Shown here one piece after another: positions 7,269 through 14,347 of a stretch of 22,175 bases of DNA. Position 1 is the first letter of the stretch. Each line of letters starts with the position of its first letter. The DNA is from Opitutales bacterium UBA2995 (GTDB taxonomy: Bacteria > Verrucomicrobiota > Verrucomicrobiia > Opitutales > UBA2995). The stretch is taken from contig DDZZ01000017.1 in assembly GCA_002346535.1 (NCBI GenBank), positions 1-22,175 of the forward strand, given 5' to 3'. Made by a program: the position numbers and the translations under genes. Below the pieces are notes generated by a model that did no database searches, had not been told where the DNA came from, and saw only the letters and a program-made list of their open reading frames with translations.

Positions 7269-8621
7269 CTATCCATTAATCGGCCAGCCTTCACGATACT
7301 TTTTCTTCAGCAGTTTGTTACCGACTTTGTTACCGACAATCTTACCGGTCTTACCATCGTACTTCAGTTTTTCACCGGCGCGGTAAGCTGCCAAACCGAG
7401 GAACATCATTTCCATCATTTTGCCGTTGTAGTCAAAATCACAGGAGGTCGGTGTTCCTTCTTTGGCCGCCCTGACCCACTGTTCCTGGAAACTTCCGATT
7501 GGAACTTCCAGTTTGGATTCCTTGCGCGGCTTGTAGTAAGTCATATTGGCGTTCTTTCCGTAAGGTAGAACAGCTCTGGTAGTGAAATCGCAAATTAGTG
7601 CGCCTTCTGTACCGATGAACATTCCACCGTGGCCGATTTTTGTAACATCGATAAATTTATTGGGCATCTTAGGCTTCATAGCGCCTTGCCACCAGTTTAC
7701 GCGGACTTCCGGTCTCCAACTATTGGCCGGAACCATGAACCAAGAATGCATATCGACAGGCACCACTTCCGGATTAAAGGCCTCACCTTTTGCTTCCGCT
7801 GAAGTTGGTAAGTCGGCATCAAGAGCATTCCACATCAAATCCATGGTATGAGCCCCCATGTCCCCAATCTGACCACTGCCGAAGTCCCAGAACATATTCC
7901 AATTCAAGCAATTGGATCCGGGCCGTTCAGGCAGATTCTGATAGTAACGTGAGTTCCACGGGTGCATTGGAGAAGGTCCAATCCAGAGATCCCAATCCAG
8001 ACCCGCCGGTGGCTTACCCTGTTTCTTGGGATAACCCGGTTCACGCAATTCGCGATTGCCCCAGGCGTGCACATCTTTCAGCTCACCGATCGCACCATCT
8101 CTGATCATTTCACGGATGCGCGAAAAATTATCATTGGCGTGGCGTTGGGTTCCTACCTGGGTCGCAACCTTGTCCCTTTTCTCCAACCACTTCAAGCGGT
8201 TGTACCGCGATTCATGGACGGAATTACCAAGTGGCTTTTCGCAATAAATATGCTGGTCCCGATTGAGTGCCCAAGAAGATATATGACCATGTAGGTGATC
8301 CGGTGTGCAAATAACAACCGCATCGACATCTTTCTGGTCAATGGCTTTGCGCCAATCTTTGTAGCGGGTCGCCTTTGGAAATTGCTTAACCCCGTAAGCC
8401 ATGTAATCGTCATGCACATCACAAAGGGCGACGACATTTTGCGTCTTCAGTACATTGTAATGGGCCCTGGCTCGGCCGTAGGCTCCGATTAAAGCGATAT
8501 TAAGTTTATTGTTTGCAGAGGAGGATCCAAAAAGTGATCCGCTGGGCATAATCAACAATCCAGCTCCTGCAGCGGCAGTCGATTTAACAAATTTCCGTCT
8601 ATCAATTGGGTTATTTTTCAT
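7269..8621 (-). CDS. Tat-exported Gfo/Idh/MocA-family oxidoreductase
   Basis: A 450-residue NAD(P)-dependent oxidoreductase of the Gfo/Idh/MocA family, which acts on sugars, inositols or their derivatives. The N-terminus carries a twin-arginine signal, DRRKFVKST (7-15), followed by an Ala/Gly-rich hydrophobic stretch. It is therefore probably exported folded with its cofactor, as many homologues in Planctomycetes and Verrucomicrobiota are. The Rossmann nucleotide loop is IGAYGRA (45-51), and CEKPLGN (127-133) contains the EKP signature Lys. The second domain is the usual alpha/beta dimerisation fold, and the tail (KKKYREGW) matches the C-terminal pattern also seen in the nearby remnant at 3689-3871. 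It is followed on the same strand, after 177 bases, by the Nramp-related transporter. Export is inferred from the signal; the substrate is unknown. Confidence 0.92.
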   Translation of the reverse strand: MKNNPIDRRKFVKSTAAAGAGLLIMPSGSLFGSSSANNKLNIALIGAYGRARAHYNVLKTQNVVALCDVHDDYMAYGVKQFPKATRYKDWRKAIDQKDVDAVVICTPDHLHGHISSWALNRDQHIYCEKPLGNSVHESRYNRLKWLEKRDKVATQVGTQRHANDNFSRIREMIRDGAIGELKDVHAWGNRELREPGYPKKQGKPPAGLDWDLWIGPSPMHPWNSRYYQNLPERPGSNCLNWNMFWDFGSGQIGDMGAHTMDLMWNALDADLPTSAEAKGEAFNPEVVPVDMHSWFMVPANSWRPEVRVNWWQGAMKPKMPNKFIDVTKIGHGGMFIGTEGALICDFTTRAVLPYGKNANMTYYKPRKESKLEVPIGSFQEQWVRAAKEGTPTSCDFDYNGKMMEMMFLGLAAYRAGEKLKYDGKTGKIVGNKVGNKLLKKKYREGWPING

Positions 8622-8931
8622 AATATCTTGGTGTTGCTTCGGCGTAGTTAGGCCATTGGAAATTAATATATTGCTGATTAATTAAGTATTCTGGGCAATG
8701 AATGCGATAAAATTTATGGGATCGGCCGCTTATCACATATGGGCAACTCATCAACCATTGGGATCCTAAGAACTCAGCACAACAGGTGGTGATAACAAAG
8801 TGGAAATTCCAGGTTCGAATAACGACATCTACTTTCTCTGGGTATTTGCGGACGAAGATTTTAATAGTTGGTGTAAGCTTCCGCCGCCCAAGGCTAAGGC
8901 GAGAAATGTCAGAGGACAATGAAGGCAGGTC
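8622..8931. other. Intergenic region between two oxidoreductase genes
   Basis: This 310-base gap separates the two Gfo/Idh genes, both on the minus strand. Open frames exist on both strands but neither resembles a protein I recognise, and the minus-strand one would start at TTG with no ribosome-binding site. The stretch 8637-8690 is AT-rich and may hold the promoter of the Tat oxidoreductase, but no well-spaced -35/-10 pair stands out. A repeat copy lies at its high-coordinate end. Confidence 0.5.
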
Positions 8932-8939
8932 CTACATTT
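8918..8939 (-). repeat. Degenerate dispersed repeat, AAATGTAGGA core (copy 3)
   Basis: On the minus strand this reads AAATGTAGGACCTGCC. It supplies the TAG stop (8932-8934) and last codons of the upstream oxidoreductase gene, suggesting that the repeat inserted at or formed the gene's 3' end. The similarity to the other copies is limited mainly to the AATGTAGGA core. Confidence 0.35.
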
Positions 8940-10023
8940 TCAAAGTGCCAATAGTTGATAGTCGTATTGTTTTTTTCTCTGCAGCGCTTTTCACGGCAGC
9001 ATCAACCACCCCCTGGCCAATCCGAGAAATTAGGGGATTCAAGGGGCCTTCAATGGTGATGTCGTTATCCAAACAATGCAGCACGTACGGGATGGGAGCT
9101 TCGAAAGGATCTTTTAAATCATCGGATGAGATTATCTCACCTTCAGGGTTTTCTCTTGTCTGAATACGGATATTAGGTTCCAGATCGTAGGTTGCGATGG
9201 TTCCTTCAGTACCAACGATATTAAAGCCACATTTGGGTTGGGGTTGGAGTGTCCAGGGATCAGTGAATGTACCCCATTTGGTTTCAAATTTCGAGAGCGT
9301 GCCATCGGCATAGCGACAAATAGTGATGCTATGTTCGTCAACATCCAGAGAAGGGTCCCCACCCGTGACACAGGTTACTTCGACTGGAGACGAGGCGTCG
9401 TTGAACCAGGCGGCCAAAGTTGTTCCATAACCGAGATAATCGAGCAGCGATCCACCACCTGCAGTTTTTTTATAAAACCAGCTTTTCGCCTTACGTTCTG
9501 CAGTTACTTCTAAGACAACTTTATCAGCGCCGTGAGCAAGAGGCCCACGGTTGCCATCGTAATAATGAACTTCGCGAACTTTCCCGATTTTTCCTTCCTC
9601 AATCAACCGGTATGCCGTTGCGTGGGATGGATACCAGCGTAAGGGCCAATTGATGATGAGTTCTTGGCCCGGCTGGATTGCAGCTAACATGCGATCTGCG
9701 TTTTCCAAGCTATCAGCAAACGGCTTTTCTACAAACAGGTGTTTTCCATAAGGTGCGATTTTTTCAACATAATCGGCATGGCTTGCAGTAGCCGCACAAA
9801 TGATTACCATATCCGGATCCGATTGCTCCATGCATTGATCGATGTCTGTGAAAACGCGGTCATCTGCGATTGAAAAATTTTCAATGGTCTCCTCCATTCG
9901 CCCGGGATCGTCATCACAGATTCCAACAATTTCCGCCGATGGGTGATCGTAAACAAGGCGCAGTAAATCGCCCATGTGCATGTGATCAAAGTTGATTCCG
10001 GCTATTTTCCAATGCTTGCTCAT
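8932..10023 (-). CDS. Cytosolic Gfo/Idh/MocA-family oxidoreductase
   Basis: A 363-residue Gfo/Idh/MocA oxidoreductase without a signal peptide, so probably cytoplasmic. The EKP signature is at 99-101 (in LFVEKPFAD), followed by an INWPLRW segment and the usual substrate domain with GGGSLLDYLGYG at about 188-199. The first strand-turn reads AGINFDHMHMGDLL (8-21) instead of the standard GxGxxG, so the dinucleotide loop is unusual. The start ATG (10021-10023) overlaps by one base the TAA of a small upstream frame (10023-10025), an arrangement that favours translational coupling. The natural substrate may be a sugar or sugar acid released by the sulfatases encoded downstream; that is inference. 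Its last codons and stop lie in a dispersed repeat. Confidence 0.9.
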   Translation of the reverse strand: MSKHWKIAGINFDHMHMGDLLRLVYDHPSAEIVGICDDDPGRMEETIENFSIADDRVFTDIDQCMEQSDPDMVIICAATASHADYVEKIAPYGKHLFVEKPFADSLENADRMLAAIQPGQELIINWPLRWYPSHATAYRLIEEGKIGKVREVHYYDGNRGPLAHGADKVVLEVTAERKAKSWFYKKTAGGGSLLDYLGYGTTLAAWFNDASSPVEVTCVTGGDPSLDVDEHSITICRYADGTLSKFETKWGTFTDPWTLQPQPKCGFNIVGTEGTIATYDLEPNIRIQTRENPEGEIISSDDLKDPFEAPIPYVLHCLDNDITIEGPLNPLISRIGQGVVDAAVKSAAEKKTIRLSTIGTLKM

Positions 10024-10195
10024 TAAGGCCCAAGTTCTGAGTAATACTTTGCCAAACGACGGCCATGTTCATCGTAGACAGATTGAAAGAGTGCTGAAGC
10101 TTTTTTGTCCCGATAACAACGCTTGCAGTTAATATCTGTGGGAAACCAGAATCGGTGAGTCTTTGAGCCACTTCGGCCTTGATTGTGTTAACCAT
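10023..10195 (-). pseudogene. Small two-frame gene with a -1 frame change, coupled to the downstream oxidoreductase (function unknown)
   Basis: An ATG at 10193-10195 follows a good Shine-Dalgarno (GGAGG, 7-base spacing) and begins MVNTIKAEVAQRLTDSGFP. In the -1 frame the sequence continues as TDINCKRCYRDKK and ends in KYYSELGP with TAA at 10023-10025, which overlaps the ATG of the next gene. Joining the frames gives a 57-residue basic protein with a CxxC pair. The join falls on T TTC CCA (10145-10139), which fits the X XXY YYZ shape of -1 slippery heptamers. Without a shift, the zero frame runs to 9986, inside the next gene, and looks non-native. It may be a pseudogene with a one-base lesion, a sequencing error or a programmed frameshift; I do not recognise the family, and the protein could be the relic of something larger. 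Confidence 0.4.
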
Positions 10196-10202
10196 CAAAC
10201 AA

Positions 10203-10207
10203 CCTCC
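10203..10207 (-). promoter_or_regulatory. Ribosome-binding site of the small frameshifted gene
   Basis: GGAGG on the minus strand, 7 bases before the ATG at 10195. It stands out because most genes here have no recognisable Shine-Dalgarno, and it supports the view that the small gene was, or still is, translated. Confidence 0.55.
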
Positions 10208-10476
10208 GAATCAGCTATTGGAATTTGTTACCCACGCTTAACTATAACAAATGGATCCGCACCAGTGTCGAGCTTAAACACATCAAAAAAACAATGGAGA
10301 TTATGCAAAATAAAATCTTCATGAACACAAATCAGAGAACGTACGAGGCAAACGAATTGTTATTCTTCATCAGGATTCACGAAAATGCAAATGTTGTATT
10401 TTAGTAGGATAAAATTTCTGGAATGCAAAAATCTAAATGAGTTGCGAGGAACGGTTGATCCCCTAAATATCCTTCC

Positions 10477-11583
10477 ATGCATAAACTTCTTTTTTTCATA
10501 ATTCCCCTCATCACCCCTTACGCCATGGCAGAAACTCTTGATGTGTTTTTCGGAACCAGTGGAAATGAATCCAAAGGTATCTATTATTCTACTTTTGATA
10601 CTGCGTCCGGTAAGCTCAGCGGCGCCAAAATAGTCGCGGAAATTGGCTCGCCCGGTTGGATCACTATGGATCCAGACAAGGAATATTTGTACGCGGCAGG
10701 TACATTGAATGAGGCTTGTGTCGCTGCCTACAAGATTGGTGAAAACGGAAAACTAACTTTTTTAAGTTCAGCCAACACCGAGGATGGCCGCAGCGCGCAC
10801 ACGGCGGTTCATCCATCCAAAAAATTTCTAATCACCGCACAGTATGGCGGTGGCTCAGTAAGTGTATTTCCCATAAAATCCGATGGATCAGTAGGCAAAC
10901 GCTCACAGCATATTGAACATAATGGTGGCTCCGGGGTAGTTCCTTCACGCCAGGAAGCCCCTCATCCACACTGGACAGGATTTTCACCGGACGGCCGCTT
11001 TGCCTTTATTCCCGACCTTGGACTGGATCAGATCGTTATCTATAAAGTCGACGAAGCCAAAGGCACGCTCAGCGAACATAGCGTCGCTCAATCGGTTCCA
11101 GGAGGCGGTCCACGGCACATGCGCTTTTCAATAGACGGAAAATACATTTTCTTACTAAACGAACTCACTCTGTCTGTGACCACTTTTTCTTACAATGCAC
11201 GTGCCGGAAAAACGGCACGCAAAACGACTACACCTGCATTGAGTGATGAGGCAAAGTCCCACCAGGAATTTAACTCTTCCTCTGAAATCCTCGTTCACCA
11301 CAATGGTAAATTTGTTTATTCTGCAAACCGGGGAGATGACACGGTAACCCTCTACTGGGCCAACCCAATCTCAGGTCACCTCACTGTCAAAGCTGTAGAA
11401 AATGTTCGAGGCGCATTCCCAAGGAATATCAATCTCGATCCTTCAGGTAACTGGCTTTTGGCCGGTGGACAGCATTCCAATACCGTGAATGTTTTTGCTA
11501 TCGACCAAAAGTCCGGAGAACTTACGCACCAAACCGGAAATGTGATTAACATCCCGCAACCGATTTGTATCCTGTTTAGATAG
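10477..11583 (+). CDS. Secreted lactonase-family beta-propeller protein (6-phosphogluconolactonase-like)
   Basis: A 368-residue protein of the seven-bladed propeller lactonase family (COG2706; YbhE-type 6-phosphogluconolactonase and carboxy-cis,cis-muconate cyclase relatives). Residues 1-18 (MHKLLFFIIP...AMA) form a Sec signal peptide, so unlike cytosolic YbhE it acts in the periplasm or outside. Typical family motifs are visible: APHPHW at 161-166, PDLGLDQI at 179-186, GPRHMRF at 211-217 and NEL at 228-230. It probably hydrolyses a sugar lactone, which would fit downstream of an exported sugar dehydrogenase. It diverges from the oxidoreductase series across about 270 bases of AT-rich sequence (10208-10476) that should hold promoters for both directions, though I cannot assign boxes with confidence. 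Its stop overlaps the converging monooxygenase gene by 8 bases. Confidence 0.88.
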   Translation: MHKLLFFIIPLITPYAMAETLDVFFGTSGNESKGIYYSTFDTASGKLSGAKIVAEIGSPGWITMDPDKEYLYAAGTLNEACVAAYKIGENGKLTFLSSANTEDGRSAHTAVHPSKKFLITAQYGGGSVSVFPIKSDGSVGKRSQHIEHNGGSGVVPSRQEAPHPHWTGFSPDGRFAFIPDLGLDQIVIYKVDEAKGTLSEHSVAQSVPGGGPRHMRFSIDGKYIFLLNELTLSVTTFSYNARAGKTARKTTTPALSDEAKSHQEFNSSSEILVHHNGKFVYSANRGDDTVTLYWANPISGHLTVKAVENVRGAFPRNINLDPSGNWLLAGGQHSNTVNVFAIDQKSGELTHQTGNVINIPQPICILFR

Positions 11584-12835
11584 TTTTATTTCCTATCGAA
11601 TAGGAAAGATTTCTAAAGCCTAAAGGATTCTCATAGCGTTGAATCCGCACATCGCCTGATAAGGGCTCGAACCAGTCTGGTAATGGAGTTGATCCTGTAT
11701 CCCGAGCGAGGAGATTCATGTAGCTAAATTGTTCCGGGCCCATTTTATGAAAATTGCGTTGTTTTCGGCCGGAGGCTTTTAGGTCGGCCAGATGCATTTG
11801 AAACCAGTCTTCCATGGTTAAAGCAGGCAGTTGGTGAATTTTTCCAGAGACGGTTTGGGCAAACCAACGGGATTGAAGCTCGGTGAGTGGAAAAGGGATG
11901 ATCGAATACAACATGCCCATGATTGCGATGGTTGGGTGATGAATGGGAATCATATGCAGATAGAGAGGATGTACCCAATTATCCACGACGTTCACAATTC
12001 CATCTTCGAGAAATGGAAATTCGAAATTGTAACCTGTGCAGAAAATGAAAGCGTCTAATTCAGTTATCTTGTTATTATCGGTGAGTTCTATGTAATTTTC
12101 CCCGAAACGAATGACACTTGGGCAACGAACAATATCGCCTCCGATATCGTTTTGAGCATGCTTCTCCGCGCACCAATACACCTGATCGGCTACCCCGTTT
12201 ATCTCTAAGGCTAAATCAGTCGCAGAAGCAGCGGCTCCTAACAAAGTGACTCGTTTGCCCTCGAACCGTTCAGGTGAACGGTAGTTGTGACTATGCATCA
12301 AAAGACCCTGAAAATTTTCGAGCCCCTCAATTTTAGCCACCCTGGGATTTGAAAAGTGGCCATTACAAACCATCACAGCGTCAAACTCGGTTTCCTCGGA
12401 ATCGACAATCACCTTCCATCTTCCCAACCCTATTGGAGAAACCCTTTTTACTTCACGATTGAATTCAACAAATTGGTACAAATCGAATTGTTCTACAAAG
12501 GATTCCAGGTACTCCAAAACGACCTTGTGCCCAACGAACTGCGAATCCACCTTTTTCGGCTCAAACGGAAAGTCCAGAAAAGCCATCAATTTGCGAGGAA
12601 GGTTCGTTCTGAGGCTGGCATATAAGGATCCATGAACAGCTGTACAGGAATTCTGTCCCAACAGGTCATCTTCTACCTCTTCACTGTACTGCCAGATACC
12701 GCCGACCTTGTCCAATTTCTCAAAAACTCGGATCTCCAACCCTTCCCGCAGGCATTCTCGAGCAGCGACCAAGCCGGCTGGTCCAGCGCCAATGATGGCC
12801 ACTTTTTTTGATCGTGTATTAACTGGCATGGACAA
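11576..12835 (-). CDS. Flavin-containing monooxygenase-like protein
   Basis: A 419-residue class B flavoprotein monooxygenase, expected to use FAD, NADPH and oxygen to oxygenate an amine, sulfide or ketone in the cytoplasm. FAD-binding GAGPAG is at 16-21, then EKLDKVGGIWQY at 39-50. The FMO fingerprint FxGxxxHSxxY is seen as FQGLLMHSHNY (175-185), and FCTGYNFEFPFL (265-276) matches the C-terminal FATGY signature. The second dinucleotide motif reads GAAASA (200-205) rather than GxGxxG, so NADPH binding may be altered. Length fits bacterial FMOs, including trimethylamine monooxygenases, but no substrate can be assigned. It has its own orientation and no obvious partner: it converges with the lactonase and is divergent from the PQQ-dehydrogenase relic. 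Confidence 0.88.
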   Translation of the reverse strand: MSMPVNTRSKKVAIIGAGPAGLVAARECLREGLEIRVFEKLDKVGGIWQYSEEVEDDLLGQNSCTAVHGSLYASLRTNLPRKLMAFLDFPFEPKKVDSQFVGHKVVLEYLESFVEQFDLYQFVEFNREVKRVSPIGLGRWKVIVDSEETEFDAVMVCNGHFSNPRVAKIEGLENFQGLLMHSHNYRSPERFEGKRVTLLGAAASATDLALEINGVADQVYWCAEKHAQNDIGGDIVRCPSVIRFGENYIELTDNNKITELDAFIFCTGYNFEFPFLEDGIVNVVDNWVHPLYLHMIPIHHPTIAIMGMLYSIIPFPLTELQSRWFAQTVSGKIHQLPALTMEDWFQMHLADLKASGRKQRNFHKMGPEQFSYMNLLARDTGSTPLPDWFEPLSGDVRIQRYENPLGFRNLSYSIGNKTI

Positions 12836-12892
12836 AGTTAAGTTTTGTTTGAGCTGCTTTAGTTACGAAACTAAAGTTTAAGAATATTCGAT

Positions 12893-12919
12893 TTGCAGTT
12901 AAAGAAGCTCCTACATTTC
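12893..12919 (-). repeat. Degenerate dispersed repeat, AAATGTAGGAGC core (copy 4)
   Basis: On the minus strand this reads AAATGTAGGAGCTTC followed by a TTTAACTGCAAATCG tail that mirrors the TTTA-GCC-CGA part of the other copies. It lies in the 143-base gap between the monooxygenase start and the PQQ-dehydrogenase relic. Confidence 0.4.
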
Positions 12920-12978
12920 TCCATTCAATAGAGTTCGACAAGGAACTAATATTCAAAGTATGAAGAGGTACTTTTATA

Positions 12979-13551
12979 ATGTTAATAATCAGGGCAATAA
13001 TTCCAATTTTGCTGTTATTCCAGATGACGTTCGCCGAAGAACGGCATGCGTGGACCACGTCGAATATCACGGGCTCACCCGAAGCACCTATGCCTTACAT
13101 GGCGGAAGCGGTTTGGCCTCACAACACTTTTAATGAAGGCCTGGATATCACTCTGCTGGAGTCAGAACAAAAAATGTTTGCCAGTGAACATGAAGGCAAA
13201 ATTTGGATCCTGCCTGACGACCTGGGCACCCAACCGAAAGGCAAGATCCTGATAGCCGATATGAAAGGCTTCATTGCCAATCTTTTGCGCCTGCTTGGAT
13301 TAGCGTTCCACCCGAAATTCGAAAAAAACCGCATTTTCTTTGTTTACTAGGCCACTGAAAGGGAGGATCCGGAATTCGCACTGGTCTTGAGCCGCTTCAA
13401 GATGACCGAAGCCTGGACACCAGAACTTAGTAGCCGCGAAGAAGTGCTCTACCTGGTGGCAGGCGGACATACCGGGGGAGATATTCAATTCGGGCCCGAT
13501 GGCATGCTCTTCTTTCCTGAACCAGCATTGACTCCTCTGCAGAAATCTTAA
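12979..13551 (+). pseudogene. Truncated PQQ-dependent sugar dehydrogenase-like gene with an internal amber stop
   Basis: The first 123 codons encode a signal peptide (MLIIRAIIPILLLFQMTFA), then the typical start of secreted soluble-glucose-dehydrogenase-like propellers: RHAWTTSNITGSPE, FNEGLDITLL, EHEGKIWILP, LLGLAFHPKFEKNRIFFVY. A TAG follows at 13348-13350, and the same frame then continues family-like sequence, LVLSRFKMTE and AGGHTGGDIQFGPDG, to a TAA at 13549-13551. After FGPDGM the text no longer matches the family, and the remaining propeller blades (the family is usually over 400 residues) are missing. So there are two lesions, a nonsense codon and a 3' truncation. Intact versions oxidise sugars in the periplasm, which would have fitted the neighbouring lactonase. 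Readthrough of the TAG could still not give a full enzyme. Confidence 0.8.
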
Positions 13552-13561
13552 TCGTCTGCGT

Positions 13562-13918
13562 ATGGCCCTCAATGTGTTAGGTGAGGAACTGGTTTCCTGC
13601 AGCGAATCTCCAAAAACCGGATTTTTCCGTAATGGAAAATGTGATATGTGCGCTGAGGACCGAGGAATGCACACTATCTGCGTCCGAGTGACAGACAAGT
13701 TCCTGAAATTCAGCGCTGAATGCGGAAACGACTTGATAACCCCAATGCCGGAATATCAGTTTCCCGGATTAAAAGAGGGCGATTTCTGGTGCCTGTGCCT
13801 GCCCCGCTGGATAGAAGCGCACAAAGCGGGATATACGGCCAAGGTAAAACTTGAAGCGACCCATATATCAGTAATAGAATTTGTTGATATTGAGGTACTC
13901 AGGAACTTCTCAGTTTGA
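13562..13918 (+). CDS. DUF2237 family protein (COG3651)
   Basis: A complete 118-residue soluble protein. Its pattern matches the conserved DUF2237 family almost end to end: NVLGEEL at 4-10, CSESPKTGFFRNGKC at 13-27, EDRGMHTIC at 32-40, NDLITPMPEYQFPGL at 56-70, DFWCLC at 74-79, RWIEA at 82-86 and LEATH at 97-101. The family is widespread in bacteria and has no established biochemical role that I know; the conserved Cys, His and acidic residues suggest a small binding or catalytic site. The ATG at 13562 is the only plausible start and gives the family's usual N-terminus, but no Shine-Dalgarno precedes it. It begins 10 bases after the end of the PQQ-dehydrogenase relic, which may have brought it under that gene's former promoter. 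Confidence 0.9.
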   Translation: MALNVLGEELVSCSESPKTGFFRNGKCDMCAEDRGMHTICVRVTDKFLKFSAECGNDLITPMPEYQFPGLKEGDFWCLCLPRWIEAHKAGYTAKVKLEATHISVIEFVDIEVLRNFSV

Positions 13919-14051
13919 TTATTTTTCAGGATATTTTCCTATTTTACAGAGAATTGTTCATTTCTCCTAATTATTTAGAGGTAATACTAGTATGCGCCCT
14001 AAAGGAAACTCTTAAAAATGTGGGAATTTTGTAGAGTTATTTGAATTCATG

Positions 14052-14107
14052 CAGCCCCTGGTCTGAATAGGGCTGTCTTGAAGCTGTGACCCTTCAGGTC
14101 CTTTTTT
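14052..14107 (+). terminator. Tandem-hairpin intrinsic terminator candidate
   Basis: CAGCCC (14052-14057) pairs with GGGCTG (14070-14075). Directly after it, CTTGAAG (14077-14083) pairs with CTTCAGG (14092-14098, one G-T pair) around an 8-base loop. Six Ts follow at 14102-14107. The position, 134 bases after the DUF2237 stop on the + strand, suits a terminator for that gene. Confidence 0.5.
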
Positions 14108-14163
14108 GTGGCAGCTGTAAGCTTACGATGTGAGATCTTTGACCAGTAATCCAGCGTTAGTAG

Positions 14164-14292
14164 AAACTTACGAAACAATTCAGAAGGCTTCAATACCAAC
14201 AATTCCCGGACTTAATTCAAGCCCTGGATGACACAAGTTTTGATTTGATACGGTGCTACAAGCTATACCAGAGCCAAGAACCTACGGCCTGA
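14164..14292 (+). other. Possible protein fragment without a start codon
   Basis: Between TAG (14161-14163) and TGA (14290-14292) the + strand encodes 42 residues including KLTKQFRRLQYQQFPDLIQA and then CYKLYQSQEP. It reads as plausible amphipathic protein but has no start codon and matches no family I recognise. It may be the relic of a lost gene or chance. Confidence 0.2.
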
Positions 14293-14347
14293 TCACTGAT
14301 TGCCTAGTTCTGATCCCCGTAGTTTGGCATCGAATGAGAAGTGTCAA

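Larger units (their letters stand above)
13919..14347. other. Intergenic region between convergent genes
   Basis: This 429-base gap lies between the DUF2237 gene (+) and the pseudouridine synthase gene (-). It holds a tandem hairpin with a T-run (14052-14107) and a 42-codon protein-like frame at 14164-14292. The rest is AT-rich in the first 130 bases and shows nothing else I can support. Confidence 0.5.

Noticed and set aside
8811..8819. GGTTCGAAT, a sequence like the T-loop of a tRNA
   Set aside because: The flanking bases do not form a T-stem, and no acceptor, D or anticodon stem can be drawn around it.
8611..8919. A 102-codon minus-strand frame in the gap between the two oxidoreductase genes
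   Set aside because: TTG start, no ribosome-binding site, overlap with the next gene's start and no recognisable family; probably chance.
12264..12281. An ACCGTTC/GAACGGT palindrome
   Set aside because: It falls inside the monooxygenase coding sequence, is not near a promoter and is explained by the encoded residues.
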